From the NCBI GenBank assembly GCA_964592235.1, contig CAZQCF010000008.1:1-64000 (forward strand): a DNA stretch of 64,000 nt, given 5' to 3'. This document shows, piece after piece, positions 18,208 to 28,771 of this stretch; position 1 is the stretch's first letter; each line of letters starts with the position of its first letter. The stretch comes from PLA3 sp964592235 (GTDB lineage: Bacteria; Planctomycetota; Phycisphaerae; UBA1845; UTPLA1). Made by a program: the position numbers and the translations under genes. Under the pieces are notes generated by a model. It had not been told where the DNA came from, did not search any database, and was given only the letters and a program-made list of their open reading frames with translations.

Positions 18208-19119
18208 GTGAGCGTTTTGACGAAAGTATTGGTCGTCCTTCTGACGGTCTCGTCCATCGCGCTGTCGATGCTGGTCGTGGCCGCCTTCTCGCAACAGGAC
18301 AACTGGCGCAAGTCGGCCACCGACTGGGAGGCCACCGCGCTGGCGGCGCAGGCTAAGGAACGAGCCGCCGTCGCCAATGCTGCCATCGAGCAACAGCGCG
18401 CCTTGGCCCAATCCAAGATCGATAGCGGCAAGCTCGCGGCCCTGCAGGCAGACCTGACCGCGCGCGAGGCGAAGGTCAAGGAACTGGAGCTGGCCGTTGC
18501 CGACGCACAGAACAAGCTCTCAAAGGAGCAGAGCCAGGTCACGAGCCTCGCGGACGAGAACAAGATTCTGCTGGCCGGCCTGAACAAAGAGAAGGACTTC
18601 GCCGCTCGCCTCGCCCAGCGTAACAGCGAACTGGAGCGCGGCAATATTGACCTGACCGACCGCGTGAAGGAACTGACCACGAGTGTCGACATGGCCCGGG
18701 CACAGGTCCGGGCGCTTCAGCAGCAGATTGCTTCGATGGACGATGCGGCGCGGGCCTCCTCTGGCGGTCTGACGGCCGCGACGCAGATTCCCGGCGGTGG
18801 CGGCATCGTGGAAGGCGGAATGCCGTCGGTACAGCCCGTTGCGGGGCAGGTTGTTGCAGTACCGATCCGCGGGCAGGTCAAAACCGTCAAGGACAACCTG
18901 GCGAGCATCTCGATCGGCAGCGCCGACGGCGTTGTGCCGGGGATGACGTTTCTGATCTACCGGCGGGGTGGCGAAGGGGGCAAGCCGCAGTATCTCGCAA
19001 CGCTGAAGGTCACGCGCGTGACGGCCAATGAATCCGGCGGAACGATCGAGCAGGCCGAGGGCGATATTCGACCGGGCGACCTCGCCCGCGACGAGGCCAG
19101 CTTCGCCATGCGGGGCTGA
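18208..19119 (+). CDS. Membrane-anchored coiled-coil protein with C-terminal SH3-like beta domain
   Basis: A 303-residue protein with GTG start and GGGAGG five bases upstream. One N-terminal transmembrane helix (~5-28) is followed by a long coiled coil rich in Ala, Glu, Gln and Lys (~30-185), a Gly/Pro linker (~190-225), and a compact beta domain (~225-300) with 'ISIGSADGVVPGMTFLIYRRG', a pattern of FlgT C-terminal/SH3-like domains. The family is not known to me. The order TM, coiled coil, beta domain is that of MreC, and mreB lies ~440 bases downstream on the same strand, so a role as an MreB partner is possible (inference only). Confidence 0.5.
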   Translation: MSVLTKVLVVLLTVSSIALSMLVVAAFSQQDNWRKSATDWEATALAAQAKERAAVANAAIEQQRALAQSKIDSGKLAALQADLTAREAKVKELELAVADAQNKLSKEQSQVTSLADENKILLAGLNKEKDFAARLAQRNSELERGNIDLTDRVKELTTSVDMARAQVRALQQQIASMDDAARASSGGLTAATQIPGGGGIVEGGMPSVQPVAGQVVAVPIRGQVKTVKDNLASISIGSADGVVPGMTFLIYRRGGEGGKPQYLATLKVTRVTANESGGTIEQAEGDIRPGDLARDEASFAMRG

Positions 19120-19155
19120 TCGCATTGAGGACGAAGTTGGACCGGGAGAACGAAC

Positions 19156-19305
19156 ATGGCTAAGGGCGCTGCAAGCGACGCGGACAACGACATCTACACG
19201 ATTCTGGTCGGCATCGGCCTGGCGCTGGTTCTCGGCGCCATCGCTTATGTAATGATTCGATCCAACGAAGTGCTTGGGACCGTCGCACCGGGCTTTGTTT
19301 TCTGA
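19156..19305 (+). CDS. Small single-TM protein (49 aa)
   Basis: A short gene with GGGAG nine bases before the ATG. The product has a charged soluble N-terminus ('MAKGAASDADNDIYT'), one strong transmembrane helix ('ILVGIGLALVLGAIAYVMI') and a short tail ending 'PGFVF'. It lies 36 bases after the coiled-coil gene and before mreB, all on one strand, so it is probably co-transcribed with the former. No family recognised; it may be a subunit or adaptor in the same membrane complex. Confidence 0.5.
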   Translation: MAKGAASDADNDIYTILVGIGLALVLGAIAYVMIRSNEVLGTVAPGFVF

Positions 19306-19562
19306 CCGGCAGCTAACCGCCGCTCTCCCGAGCGGCGAACCGATGGATCAACTATTCGGCCTGCGGACTTCGGTTCGCGGGCCGTTCCGTTTTATAGTGG
19401 GAATTCACAGCCGCCACTTCCCATCTTTTCACGATCCTCCTGCTGGCCGGTGGCGTACTGGCCCCAAGCGGGTAGAATGCCCCGGCCCATGGCGTCCGCT
19501 CGTCGCCTTCCCGGCCGGAGTATGATTCGACGAGCGTCTACTCACAGGAAGGGATCGCGATC

Positions 19563-20615
19563 TTGTTATTCGACGGCTTTCGGGGATTGTTCAGCACCGA
19601 CATGGGCATCGACCTGGGCACCTGCAACACGCTGGTCTGCGTGAAGGGTGAGGGCATTGTCCTCAACGAGCCGTCCGTGGTCGCGGTGCGCAAGGGCACC
19701 AATGAAGTCGTTCAGGACGGCAACGCCGTCGGCCTCGTCGCCAAGGAAATGCTCGGCAAGACGCCCGGCTCCATCACGGCCGTTCGCCCGCTCAAGGACG
19801 GCGTCATCGCGGACTTCGACATCACCGAAGCCATGCTCGGCTATTTTATTCGCAAGGTTCACGGCAACAGTTGGTTTCGCCGACCGCGCGTCGTCATCGC
19901 TGTGCCGTCGGGGATTACGGCGGTCGAGAAGCGCGCTGTGTACGGATCTGCCGAGCGGGCTGGAGCGCGCCGTGTGTACCTCGTGCCCGAGCCGATGGCC
20001 GCTGGAATCGGCGCGGGCCTGCCGATTGCCGAAGCCCGAGCCAGCATGATCGTGGACATCGGAGGCGGCACGACGGAAGTGGCGATCATGTCGCTCGGTG
20101 ACATCTCGGTGAGCGAGTCGATTCGCGTCGCGGGCGACGACCTCGACGAGGCGATCATTTCGTACATGAAACGCACCTACAACATGCAGATCGGCCCGCA
20201 GTCGGCCGAGACGCTGAAGATCGAGATCGGTTCGGCCGCACCGTTGGAGAATGAGCTGTCGCTGGATGTGCGCGGGCGCGACATGATCAGTGGCCTGCCG
20301 CGCAAGACGGTTGTCACGAGTCAGGAGATTCGTGAGGCGTTGCGGGAACCGGTGAGCCAGATTCTCGAAGCCGTGACGCACACGCTGGAGCGCTGCGAGC
20401 CGGAGCTTGCGGCCGATCTGGTTGACACGGGCGTGCATTTGTGCGGTGGGGGGGCGCTGCTGCGCGGCCTGGACCGGATCATGGCCGATGCGACGGGCTT
20501 GCAGGTTCACATCGTGGACGATCCGCTCTCGTGCGTCGCACGGGGAACCTACATCTTTCTTGAGAACCTCGGCGATCTCAAGGGCGCGCTCGAATCCGAC
20601 TACGACAACGTCTGA
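19563..20615 (+). CDS. mreB: Rod-shape-determining actin homologue MreB
   Basis: A 350-residue actin-fold ATPase. It aligns from its first residues with MreB ('FRGLFSTDMGIDLGTCNTLV', then 'GIVLNEPSVVAV'), and has phosphate-2 motif 'VDIGGGTTEVA' and the adenosine motif 'LCGGGALLRGLD'. It forms filaments under the membrane that guide cell-wall synthesis. No ATG is available in frame upstream; the start is TTG at 19563, with AGGAAGGGA ~10 bases upstream. mreC and mreD do not follow, unlike the usual mreBCD order; the next gene is on the other strand. Confidence 0.5.
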   Translation: MLFDGFRGLFSTDMGIDLGTCNTLVCVKGEGIVLNEPSVVAVRKGTNEVVQDGNAVGLVAKEMLGKTPGSITAVRPLKDGVIADFDITEAMLGYFIRKVHGNSWFRRPRVVIAVPSGITAVEKRAVYGSAERAGARRVYLVPEPMAAGIGAGLPIAEARASMIVDIGGGTTEVAIMSLGDISVSESIRVAGDDLDEAIISYMKRTYNMQIGPQSAETLKIEIGSAAPLENELSLDVRGRDMISGLPRKTVVTSQEIREALREPVSQILEAVTHTLERCEPELAADLVDTGVHLCGGGALLRGLDRIMADATGLQVHIVDDPLSCVARGTYIFLENLGDLKGALESDYDNV

Positions 20616-20619
20616 CAGG

Positions 20620-21273
20620 TCAATCCGCCAGCACCGCTGTCGGCCAGGTGCTGGGGTCGATGAACCAGTTCAAGTCGTCGCCGATTGTCAGCGATTGCTG
20701 GCCTTTTTCCGTATCCTCCAGCATATAGAAAAGTCCGATTCGGCGATGCTCGGCCGGATTCCAGCCGCTCAACGCGTCGGCCGGCAGGTGCGCGGTCAGG
20801 GCGTAGCCGTCGTCGAAATGATGTGCCGCAATGGGAATGCGGTTCGCCGGGATCGGGGCTGCGTTCTCGGTGGCGCGATGGACCTTGGCGTTTCCGGCGA
20901 CGGGATCGTTGCCGTTGCGTCCGCCGCCGGCAGGAAGAAAGTAGAAGTGCTGGCAGAACCGAGTCGCCCGGCGGATGTCGCGCGTATCCCGCATATCGGT
21001 CATGATGCGCAAACAGTCGGATTTCCAGAATTGTGCTGGATCGCAACGAACGCCCCGCCGTTTGCCCCGGACGACGCAGCCGATAAACAGACCGTCGTCG
21101 TTCCAGGTTGCCAGAACGTCGCCCGTGGGCGGCTCGCCGTCCAATTCATACAACAGCGGCAGCAGCAGGCGATCGTCCCAGCGATCGGCCCGGCCGTCGA
21201 TTTTGGGCGCCTTGGCACTTTGGATTAGCGGAAACTCGAACTTGAACAGGAAGCGGTTGGGAATGAGGGACAT
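20620..21273 (-). CDS. CBM9/DOMON-like domain protein
   Basis: A 217-residue protein with no signal peptide from the chosen ATG; an in-frame TTG at 21324 would add 17 residues. The pattern 'KIDGRADRWDD...DVLATWNDDGLFIGCVVRGKR.....KSDCLRIMTDMRD' is that of the carbohydrate-binding family 9-like / DOMON-like beta sandwich often seen in planctomycetes. The ligand is unknown. It is last in the exporter operon, ~54 bases after the permease gene. Confidence in the fold is moderate; function is not known. Confidence 0.5.
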   Translation of the reverse strand: MSLIPNRFLFKFEFPLIQSAKAPKIDGRADRWDDRLLLPLLYELDGEPPTGDVLATWNDDGLFIGCVVRGKRRGVRCDPAQFWKSDCLRIMTDMRDTRDIRRATRFCQHFYFLPAGGGRNGNDPVAGNAKVHRATENAAPIPANRIPIAAHHFDDGYALTAHLPADALSGWNPAEHRRIGLFYMLEDTEKGQQSLTIGDDLNWFIDPSTWPTAVLAD

Positions 21274-21327
21274 GATCAGGTGGTCGCGTTCCAACGAGCC
21301 GATTGCGCAAGCAATCGACTTCAACTA

Positions 21328-22556
21328 CTAATCGTGCCGCAGCGCCTCAATCGGATTCAAGTTCGCCGCGCGCCGCGCCGGCAGCAGGCCGAATCCCACG
21401 CCGACCCCGGCGCTGAATACGAACGCCACTACGGCGATCCAGGGAGACATGAGCGGTTCGACGCCGATTGAGTTTGCGATCAACGTCGCGCCGACCAGGC
21501 CGATGACAATTCCCACGGAACCCCCCGCGCTGGAAATCACGCCCGCTTCGACCAGGAACTGGCGATTGATCGCTTTGGTTGAAGCGCCGATCGCCATGCG
21601 CACGCCGATCTCCCGGGTGCGCTCGGTGACCGCGACGAGCATGATGTTCATGATGCCCACGCCGCCGACCGCGAGGCTCACCAGCGCGAGGAAGAACATC
21701 AGAAGCGTCATCTGATCGCTTATCTGCCGCGCCTGCTCTTCCTTTTCCTTTAGCGTCGTCACTCGGAAATCACTCATCTCCTCTTCTGGGATCTTGTGGC
21801 GCTGACGAAGCAGGTCGATGATCTGCTGCACCGCCAGTTCCACTTCCTCATCCGAGCGCGCCGAGCAGAGAATCGCCGCCGGCTCGCGGATGCCCATCAG
21901 GTCGCGCAACACAATCGGAAGCGGAACAATCAGCGTTTCATCTTCGTCCATGCCGAGCGGGTTGTAGCCCTTTGACGCGAGCACGCCCACGATCTTGAGC
22001 GACAGGCGCCCGACCCGTACCGTCTGATTCAGCGGGTTACGCTCGCCGAAGAGGTTGCGCGCGGCCGTCTGGCCGATCAGCGCCACGCGGCGACCCGTCG
22101 CGACGTCGAACGGCTCCAGATCGCGGCCCTCTTCGATGCCCCAGTTGCGGATCGATGTGTAATTCGCGTTCACACCCGTCACCGGGACCATCGCGTTGTC
22201 CGTCTCGGAGACGACCTGCGTCGTGATGCCCTGTGTGCCGCAAGCCATTGTGACGGCGTCGCATTCCTCCTGGATCGCCTCGACGTCGGCGCGCGTCAGG
22301 TTGCTGACGGCCACGCCGGACGTTTCAAGCTGCACGTTTTTCTTTTTTGTCTCTTCGTTGATGACGAAGATCATGTTCCGCCCGGCCTTGCGGATGTCGC
22401 CGATGAGCGATTCCTTCACGCCCTGCACGACGCTGACGCAGATGATGACCACCGAAACGCCCATGATCATGCCGATCATGGTGAGAAAGCTGCGCAGCTT
22501 GTGCCGCCACAGCTCGCGCAGGCCCATCTTGAGGCATTCGATCCACAGCGCGAACA

Positions 22557-22560
<4 letters not shown>
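21328..22560 (-). CDS. MacB-type ABC transporter permease (FtsX/MacB family)
   Basis: A 410-residue membrane protein with one N-terminal TM helix ('SFLTMIGMIMGVSVVIICVS'), a ~230-residue periplasmic MacB_PCD-type domain, and three C-terminal TM helices containing 'VGGVGIMNIMLVAVTERTRE' and ending 'LNPIEALRHD', all hallmarks of the family. These permeases do not move substrate through the membrane but drive a periplasmic pump by mechanotransmission. Its start overlaps the ATPase stop (ATGA). With the adaptor at 23411 it makes a MacA-MacB-like tripartite pump; no TolC is in view. Confidence 0.5.
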
Positions 22561-23360
<800 letters not shown>

Positions 23361-23410
23361 GCATTGAATCCGAGAGTCGATCTGGTCGGCCGAGGGCGGC
23401 CGAGCGACCG

Positions 23411-24829
23411 TCAAAGCGTGCGATTGTCCGGCCGGGCCTGTTTCAGGACTTCCTTGAAGTCGAATCCGCCGCTCGATTTTTCCGTGAACCGTCGTACGAA
23501 GTTCTCGCCGGGTTTCGCGCCGCTTAGAATCTCTGTGATGACGTTGTCCGTCACGCCGACCCAGAGCGGCACGACGCGCCAGGTGCGGGATTTCTCTTCA
23601 TATTGCCACGCAAAGGACTTGGTGCAGTAATCGGCCGCCGCGCCGGTTGAATCGCGCTCGGGCTGGTCGGGCCATTTCGCCGCGGCGATGAGTTTCTGTC
23701 GCTGCTCGATGGGCAGTGGAGGCTTGAAGCGGAGGGCCGCGTTGGCGATGCGCGGAACCTCGGGTTTGCTCACGATCTCGATCACGACGTTGACGGTCAG
23801 CCCCGGAATCAGGGTGCGCTCTTCGTCGTTCTTCACGCGGAAGCCAACCGTATACGTCACGACGTTGTTAATGATGTCGGGCTGATTTCGGCGCTCTTCG
23901 ATGACGCCCTCGAACGTCCGCCGCTGGCGGCCTTCGATCGTGAAGCGGGCTTTTTGGCCGACCTGGATGTGGCTGATATCCGATTCCCCGACCTTGGCGC
24001 TGACGCGCATCTCATCCAGCGCCGGGGCAAGCAGAAACAGAATCGGCGTCTGAAACGCGGCGTTGACCGTCGTGCCGGGATCGAGGTAGCGCTTCAGAAC
24101 GATGCCATCGATGGGGGAGGTAATCGTGCAACGTTCGACGCGCGTCTTGGTCAACTCAAACCGCGCCTCGGCCTGCTTCAGCGTCGCCTCGGCCTGCGAG
24201 ATCGCTTGTTCGGCACGCTTGACTTTGACCGTCTCGTTGAGCTTGGCCAGTTCGTGGGCGGCTGTCGTGGAGTGAACCGCGGCCTGCGATCGAAGGAGTC
24301 TCGCCTTCGTCGCGATCCACTCGGCCTTGGGCGCGTTTTCGTTTCGATACAACTCGTCGACGCGCTCCCATTGGTATTCCGCGTCGACCATGTTCGCTTC
24401 GGCCTCTTCCTTCGACGCCAGCGCCTGGCGCGTCGCAATCGGGAGATTGGCCTTCAATTCGTCCAGCGCCAGCTTTGCATCGGCCAGCGCGCTGCGGGCG
24501 CGGGCAAGGTCGGCGGTCGATTGCTGGTGATCGGCGTCGGCTAATTCCTGATCGATCCGGCAGATGATCTGGTCCTTCATGACCGGCTGGTCATGATCGA
24601 CCGGCATTTCGATAATTTTGCCGGTGACTTCGCAGCCGACCTGGACTTGTGACAAGGGTTCGACGGTGCCGCTGGTCTCGACCGTCATCTGCACCGGGCC
24701 GGACTCGACCATGGCACATTCAAGTTCGTGAGTCGGCCCCGAGCCTTTGTAGGCTTGATATCCGAAGTATCCCGCGGCGCCGACCACGAGAAGTACTAAT
24801 ATGAATCCGATCCCTGATTTTCGCTTCAT
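23411..24829 (-). CDS. Periplasmic adaptor (HlyD/MacA-like membrane fusion protein)
   Basis: A 472-residue protein with an N-terminal signal anchor (~7-26), a biotinyl-lipoyl half ('VEPLSQVQVGCEVTGKI'), a long alpha-hairpin (~95-215, Ala/Glu/Lys-rich), the second lipoyl half ('CTITSPIDGIVLKRYLDPG') and beta-barrel and membrane-proximal domains. In such pumps the adaptor links the inner-membrane ABC complex to an outer-membrane channel. It is first of at least three genes, adaptor-ATPase-permease, with overlaps or tiny gaps, transcribed from the promoter at 24854-24882. The substrate is unknown. Confidence 0.5.
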   Translation of the reverse strand: MKRKSGIGFILVLLVVGAAGYFGYQAYKGSGPTHELECAMVESGPVQMTVETSGTVEPLSQVQVGCEVTGKIIEMPVDHDQPVMKDQIICRIDQELADADHQQSTADLARARSALADAKLALDELKANLPIATRQALASKEEAEANMVDAEYQWERVDELYRNENAPKAEWIATKARLLRSQAAVHSTTAAHELAKLNETVKVKRAEQAISQAEATLKQAEARFELTKTRVERCTITSPIDGIVLKRYLDPGTTVNAAFQTPILFLLAPALDEMRVSAKVGESDISHIQVGQKARFTIEGRQRRTFEGVIEERRNQPDIINNVVTYTVGFRVKNDEERTLIPGLTVNVVIEIVSKPEVPRIANAALRFKPPLPIEQRQKLIAAAKWPDQPERDSTGAAADYCTKSFAWQYEEKSRTWRVVPLWVGVTDNVITEILSGAKPGENFVRRFTEKSSGGFDFKEVLKQARPDNRTL

Positions 24830-24853
24830 GAAGCCCTTGCTGGCAAGCGGGGT

Positions 24854-24882
24854 AGTGTAGGAGTTCTTTTACACGTTTCCAA
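24854..24882 (-). promoter_or_regulatory. Sigma70-type promoter of the MacAB-like operon
   Basis: On the minus strand TTGGAA (24877-24882) and TACACT (24854-24859) are 17 bases apart. The ATG of the adaptor gene lies 24 bases downstream of the -10 with AAGGG as ribosome site, so this is an ordinary leadered transcript. Confidence 0.5.
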
Positions 24883-24906
24883 TCGCCGCGCCGCACCCCC
24901 GCGAAT

Positions 24907-25710
24907 TCAGCGGCCGCCGCTATCTCCCAGCGTGGCCTCCTCCTGAACCGGTTCCTTGGACTCGGTCGGCGCCGGTTTGGCCACGGCGGAGGGGGGCTTT
25001 CGCGCTGGACGAACGATATGCTTGGAGATCTCCGCCTTGACGAAGCGCTTGTTGGTGCAGTCGGCGTGGCCGCCGGTCCATCCCAGCGATGAGTACCGGC
25101 TCGACCAGCCGATGTTGTGAATCCGTCCGCTCGCCTTGCCCGCGCCGCGAAGCCCGACCAGCCCGGCCGAGTCGTCGAATTTGCCGTCGATCGTGCCCAG
25201 CACGCGCACCGGCCCCTGCAAGACCGGGTCCGACGCGGAGTAGTAGACGTAGATGCCGCCTTTCATATTCTCCAGTGCCTTACGCGTGTCATAATTGCAC
25301 GACAGGCTGGAGCCGACGAGGATGACGTTGTTGACTTTGTACGGCGGCTTGACCGATTCGACCGCCCACATGGCCACGCCCGTACCCGCGGAGAGCGCGA
25401 TGATATTCGCGTCGGCGTCGGGGTTATTCTTAAGGTAATCGGTGATGATGGCGCCCAGCACCTCGCCGCGGCCCTTCGCGATGAAGCGCAGCGTCTGATC
25501 GAGGGCGGGGTTGAACGTCAACGACCATTGGTAATTATTGACGCGGCCTTTGTAGCCCGCCTCTTCCAGGCCGACCGGCACGTCGATCACGCCAAAACCC
25601 CAGTTGCCGGCCCCGTCGATGTACCAGGTCTTGCCGAACTTCTCCTTCGGGTCGGCGCAACCGGTAAGCGCGACCAACCCGACGATTCCAACCGTCAGAC
25701 AATGTCTCAT
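24907..25710 (-). CDS. Lipoprotein with alpha/beta-hydrolase-like core
   Basis: A 267-residue lipoprotein; the start at 25710 has GGAG five bases upstream and gives a short signal peptide ending in the lipobox ALTGC (Cys 18). The core has a serine turn 'IALSAGTGVAMW' resembling the lipase nucleophile elbow, preceded by 'NPDADANIIAL' and followed by 'VNNVILVGSSL', as in alpha/beta hydrolases. A clear acid and His cannot be assigned with confidence. The C-terminal 40 residues are Pro/Glu-rich and disordered. I do not recognise a named family; it may bind or cleave an envelope substrate. Confidence 0.5.
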   Translation of the reverse strand: MRHCLTVGIVGLVALTGCADPKEKFGKTWYIDGAGNWGFGVIDVPVGLEEAGYKGRVNNYQWSLTFNPALDQTLRFIAKGRGEVLGAIITDYLKNNPDADANIIALSAGTGVAMWAVESVKPPYKVNNVILVGSSLSCNYDTRKALENMKGGIYVYYSASDPVLQGPVRVLGTIDGKFDDSAGLVGLRGAGKASGRIHNIGWSSRYSSLGWTGGHADCTNKRFVKAEISKHIVRPARKPPSAVAKPAPTESKEPVQEEATLGDSGGR

Positions 25711-25819
25711 GAAACTCCGCCCTGCATCGCGCCGGCTCCGGGGCGCGCGATCGCTCGTTCGCCGGTGCATATCCTATTCGATGGCCGGCCAACGTAAACC
25801 CGTACCGAATGGCCGGAGA

Positions 25820-28642
25820 TTATTCTCGATTAGCCGACAAATCGGCGTCCTGCGTCAGGAGTTGACGCAACTCGGTCAGGGCGGTCAATGCCGCCAGCGG
25901 GGTCAACTTTTCCGGGTCAAGTTGTGTCAATCGCTCCGCCACCAGCCGCCACGAATCGGGTGTAGGTGGAGCGCTTCCAAACAAGAGCAATTGATTTGAA
26001 TCAGCGTTCGGCCTGCCGCGCGGTGGGCGTGGGTTCGAACCGGCTGGACGCGATTCCAAGTCATGCAAAATCGCCTCGCTTCGCTGCACGACGGTCTGCG
26101 GCAGGCCGGCCATGGCAGCGACATGAACGCCGTAACTGCGATCCGTCGGGCCGGGCAGGATGCGGTGAAGAAAGACGATGCCGCGCCCCGCGCCGTCGGG
26201 TCGCAATTCCTCGCGAACAGCGACATTGAAATTGGCCACGCCGGGCAGTTCGCATGCGAGGTCCGTCAGCTCGTGATAATGCGTGGCGAAAAACGCGCGG
26301 CAGCGCGTTGACTTTGCGAGGTGTTCGGTAATGGCCCACGCGATCGCAAGCCCGTCATAGGTGCTCGTGCCGCGGCCGATCTCGTCGAGAATGACGAGCG
26401 AGCGGCGCGTGGCCGTGTTCAGGATGCGCGCCGCCTCGACCATCTCAACCATGAAGGTCGATTGACCGCGTGTCAGCTCGTCGCTCGCGCCGACCCGCGC
26501 AAAAAGCCGATCGACCGTTGAGAGGCGCATGACCTTCGCGGGGACGTAGCTGCCTGTGTGAGCGAGCAACGTCAGCAGCGCGACTTGGCGAATGTAAGTC
26601 GATTTGCCGGCCATGTTCGGGCCGGTCAGAAGAATCAGCCGGTCCCCATCCGCCCGAAGGCGGCAATCATTCGGCACGAAACGCTCGCCGAGCGTGACAT
26701 CCAGAACGGGGTGGCGACCATCCTGAATCTCCAGCAGATGGTCGCCGCCTTCGTCAAAGTCAGGTCGTGCATAGCCGCGTCGTCGCGCAGCATCGGCGAA
26801 CCCGGCCAGCACATCCAGCGTGGCAACAGCATCGGCTGACTCCTGAATGGATGCCAAACGCTCGGCCGCTTTGGCACAGAGCTGCTCAAACAGCTCCTGC
26901 TCCCGCGCCTGGGCCCGTTCCGCAGCCCCGAGGACTTCGGCTTCGTGCTTCTTGAGTTCGTCGGTGATGTATCGCTCGGCGTTGCGCACGGTTTGCTTGC
27001 GCACGTAGTCCGGCGGGACTTTGTCGCGGTGTTGATGCGTGATCTCAATGTAATAGCCGAAAACCGAATTGTAACCCACTTTGAGGCTGGGGATTCCCGT
27101 TCGCTGGGCCTCACGCGCCTGATATCCGGCGAGGGATTGATCGCCGGCGACGCTGATCTGCCGAAGGCGATCCAGTTCTGCGTCATGCCCGTCAGCAATG
27201 AACCCGCCGTCGCGCGCGACCATCGGCGAGTCGTCTCGCAAAGCCGACGTGAGGAGGCGCGCGAGTCCATCATGGCCACCGAGTCGTTGAGCGATCTGGC
27301 CGAGCAGATCGTCCGCATGGCCGCGGACCGATTCACCCAGCACGCGCCGGGCTTCGATGCAACGTTCCAGCGAACGGCCAAGATTCAGCAGGTCGCGCGG
27401 GCTGACGCGCCGCACGCCAAGCCGCGCGGTAATGCGCTCCAGATCGCCCATCTCGGCGATCAGATTGCGCAATGCGGCGAGCCGATCGGGCTGATCCATC
27501 AACGCCGTCACCGCATCCTGTCGCCGGCGAATCTCGGACACATCGGTCAGTGGATAGCACAGCCATTGCCGTAGGCGCCGCGCGCCCATCGGGTTGCAGG
27601 TCGCGTCGATCGCGCCGAGCAGGGAGCCTTCGCGCGCGCCGTCTCGCAGCGTCCGCTCGATCTCAAGGGACCGGAGCGTGAACTGGTCGATCAACATGTA
27701 GCGGGCGGACGACCGCGGCGCCAGCGGCATGATGTGCGCGAGCGCGGACTTCTGGGTCTCGCTCAAGTAGTCAAGCAATGCGCCGGCCGCGCAGAGCGAT
27801 TCGTCGAACCGGTCGAATCCCAGTCCCTCCAGCGTCGTGACGCCGAACTGGCGGTGCAATCGATCCCGTGCCAGGTGCGGATCAAATGCGTGGGAGGGGC
27901 GGGATGTGGTCGGACAACGCAGCGAGGTATGGATCGATTGCCATGGCTCACCGGCGTCGGCGGCCGGGTCACCCATCGAAGATTCAGGAGCCAGAATCTC
28001 GGCCGGAATCAGGCGGGCCAGCTCGTCGGGCAGGTCGGCCGAGTCGATCATCTGGGCAAAGAACCGCCCGCTTGCGAGTTCGACGCAGGCCAGGCCGACG
28101 CGCTCCGCGCTGCCGGAGCTTGGATAGAGCGCGACCAGCAGGTTGTCGGACCGCGCGTCCAGGAGGGCGTCATCGGTCAGCGTCCCCGGCGTGATGATGC
28201 GGACAATGTCCCGCTTGACCACGCCCTTGGCGAGCTTCGCATCTTCGAGCTGCTCGCTGATGGCCACGCGGTAGCCTGCGGCGACGAGCCGCGCCACGTA
28301 GCGATCCAGGGCGTGATAAGGTACGCCCGCCAGCGGGATCGGCGAATCGCTGTTCTTCTCCCGCGCGGTCAGAGTTAGACCCAGGACGCGCGAAATCGTC
28401 TTGGCATCCTCGTAAAACGTCTCATAGAAGTCGCCCATGCGAAAGAGCAGGATCGCATCGGACACGCGCGACTTCTGCTCAAGGTATTGCCGCATCGCAG
28501 GCGCGATCTTGCTGGTCGGCTCGGCGGCCGCTCGGCGGTGCGAGGCCGGTTCGCGCGGCGCGCGCGCGGGGGGCGCAGAGGCGTCCGCTGCTTGCGCCAC
28601 GTCGGTCGTGGAAGTGTCACGATTCTGTCGCCGTGCGGCCAT
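25820..28642 (-). CDS. mutS: DNA mismatch repair protein MutS
   Basis: A 940-residue MutS. An Ala/Pro-rich N-terminal extension of ~45 residues precedes the mismatch-binding domain with the Phe-x-Glu motif in 'MGDFYETFYEDA'. The ATPase domain has Walker A 'GPNMAGKSTYI', 'STFMVEM', Walker B 'LVILDEIGRGTSTYDG' and 'FATHYHEL'. The C-terminus has the usual 'LTPLAALTALTEL' tail. It recognises mismatches and recruits MutL. No mutL is nearby. The N-terminal extension is unusual but low-complexity, and a shorter start is possible (in-frame Met ~49 residues in, just before the mismatch domain). Confidence 0.5.
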   Translation of the reverse strand: MAARRQNRDTSTTDVAQAADASAPPARAPREPASHRRAAAEPTSKIAPAMRQYLEQKSRVSDAILLFRMGDFYETFYEDAKTISRVLGLTLTAREKNSDSPIPLAGVPYHALDRYVARLVAAGYRVAISEQLEDAKLAKGVVKRDIVRIITPGTLTDDALLDARSDNLLVALYPSSGSAERVGLACVELASGRFFAQMIDSADLPDELARLIPAEILAPESSMGDPAADAGEPWQSIHTSLRCPTTSRPSHAFDPHLARDRLHRQFGVTTLEGLGFDRFDESLCAAGALLDYLSETQKSALAHIMPLAPRSSARYMLIDQFTLRSLEIERTLRDGAREGSLLGAIDATCNPMGARRLRQWLCYPLTDVSEIRRRQDAVTALMDQPDRLAALRNLIAEMGDLERITARLGVRRVSPRDLLNLGRSLERCIEARRVLGESVRGHADDLLGQIAQRLGGHDGLARLLTSALRDDSPMVARDGGFIADGHDAELDRLRQISVAGDQSLAGYQAREAQRTGIPSLKVGYNSVFGYYIEITHQHRDKVPPDYVRKQTVRNAERYITDELKKHEAEVLGAAERAQAREQELFEQLCAKAAERLASIQESADAVATLDVLAGFADAARRRGYARPDFDEGGDHLLEIQDGRHPVLDVTLGERFVPNDCRLRADGDRLILLTGPNMAGKSTYIRQVALLTLLAHTGSYVPAKVMRLSTVDRLFARVGASDELTRGQSTFMVEMVEAARILNTATRRSLVILDEIGRGTSTYDGLAIAWAITEHLAKSTRCRAFFATHYHELTDLACELPGVANFNVAVREELRPDGAGRGIVFLHRILPGPTDRSYGVHVAAMAGLPQTVVQRSEAILHDLESRPAGSNPRPPRGRPNADSNQLLLFGSAPPTPDSWRLVAERLTQLDPEKLTPLAALTALTELRQLLTQDADLSANRE

Positions 28643-28771
28643 TCAGCTCTCGGATCGGCGCGAAAAAAAGGCGCGCGGCGGAGTGTAACCGAGGCGTGGG
28701 CGGGTCGTATGAAACGGGCATTCACCTGTGAAATCGCCCTTTTTGCCGGAAGCGGGGGCGCCCTTGCGGTT

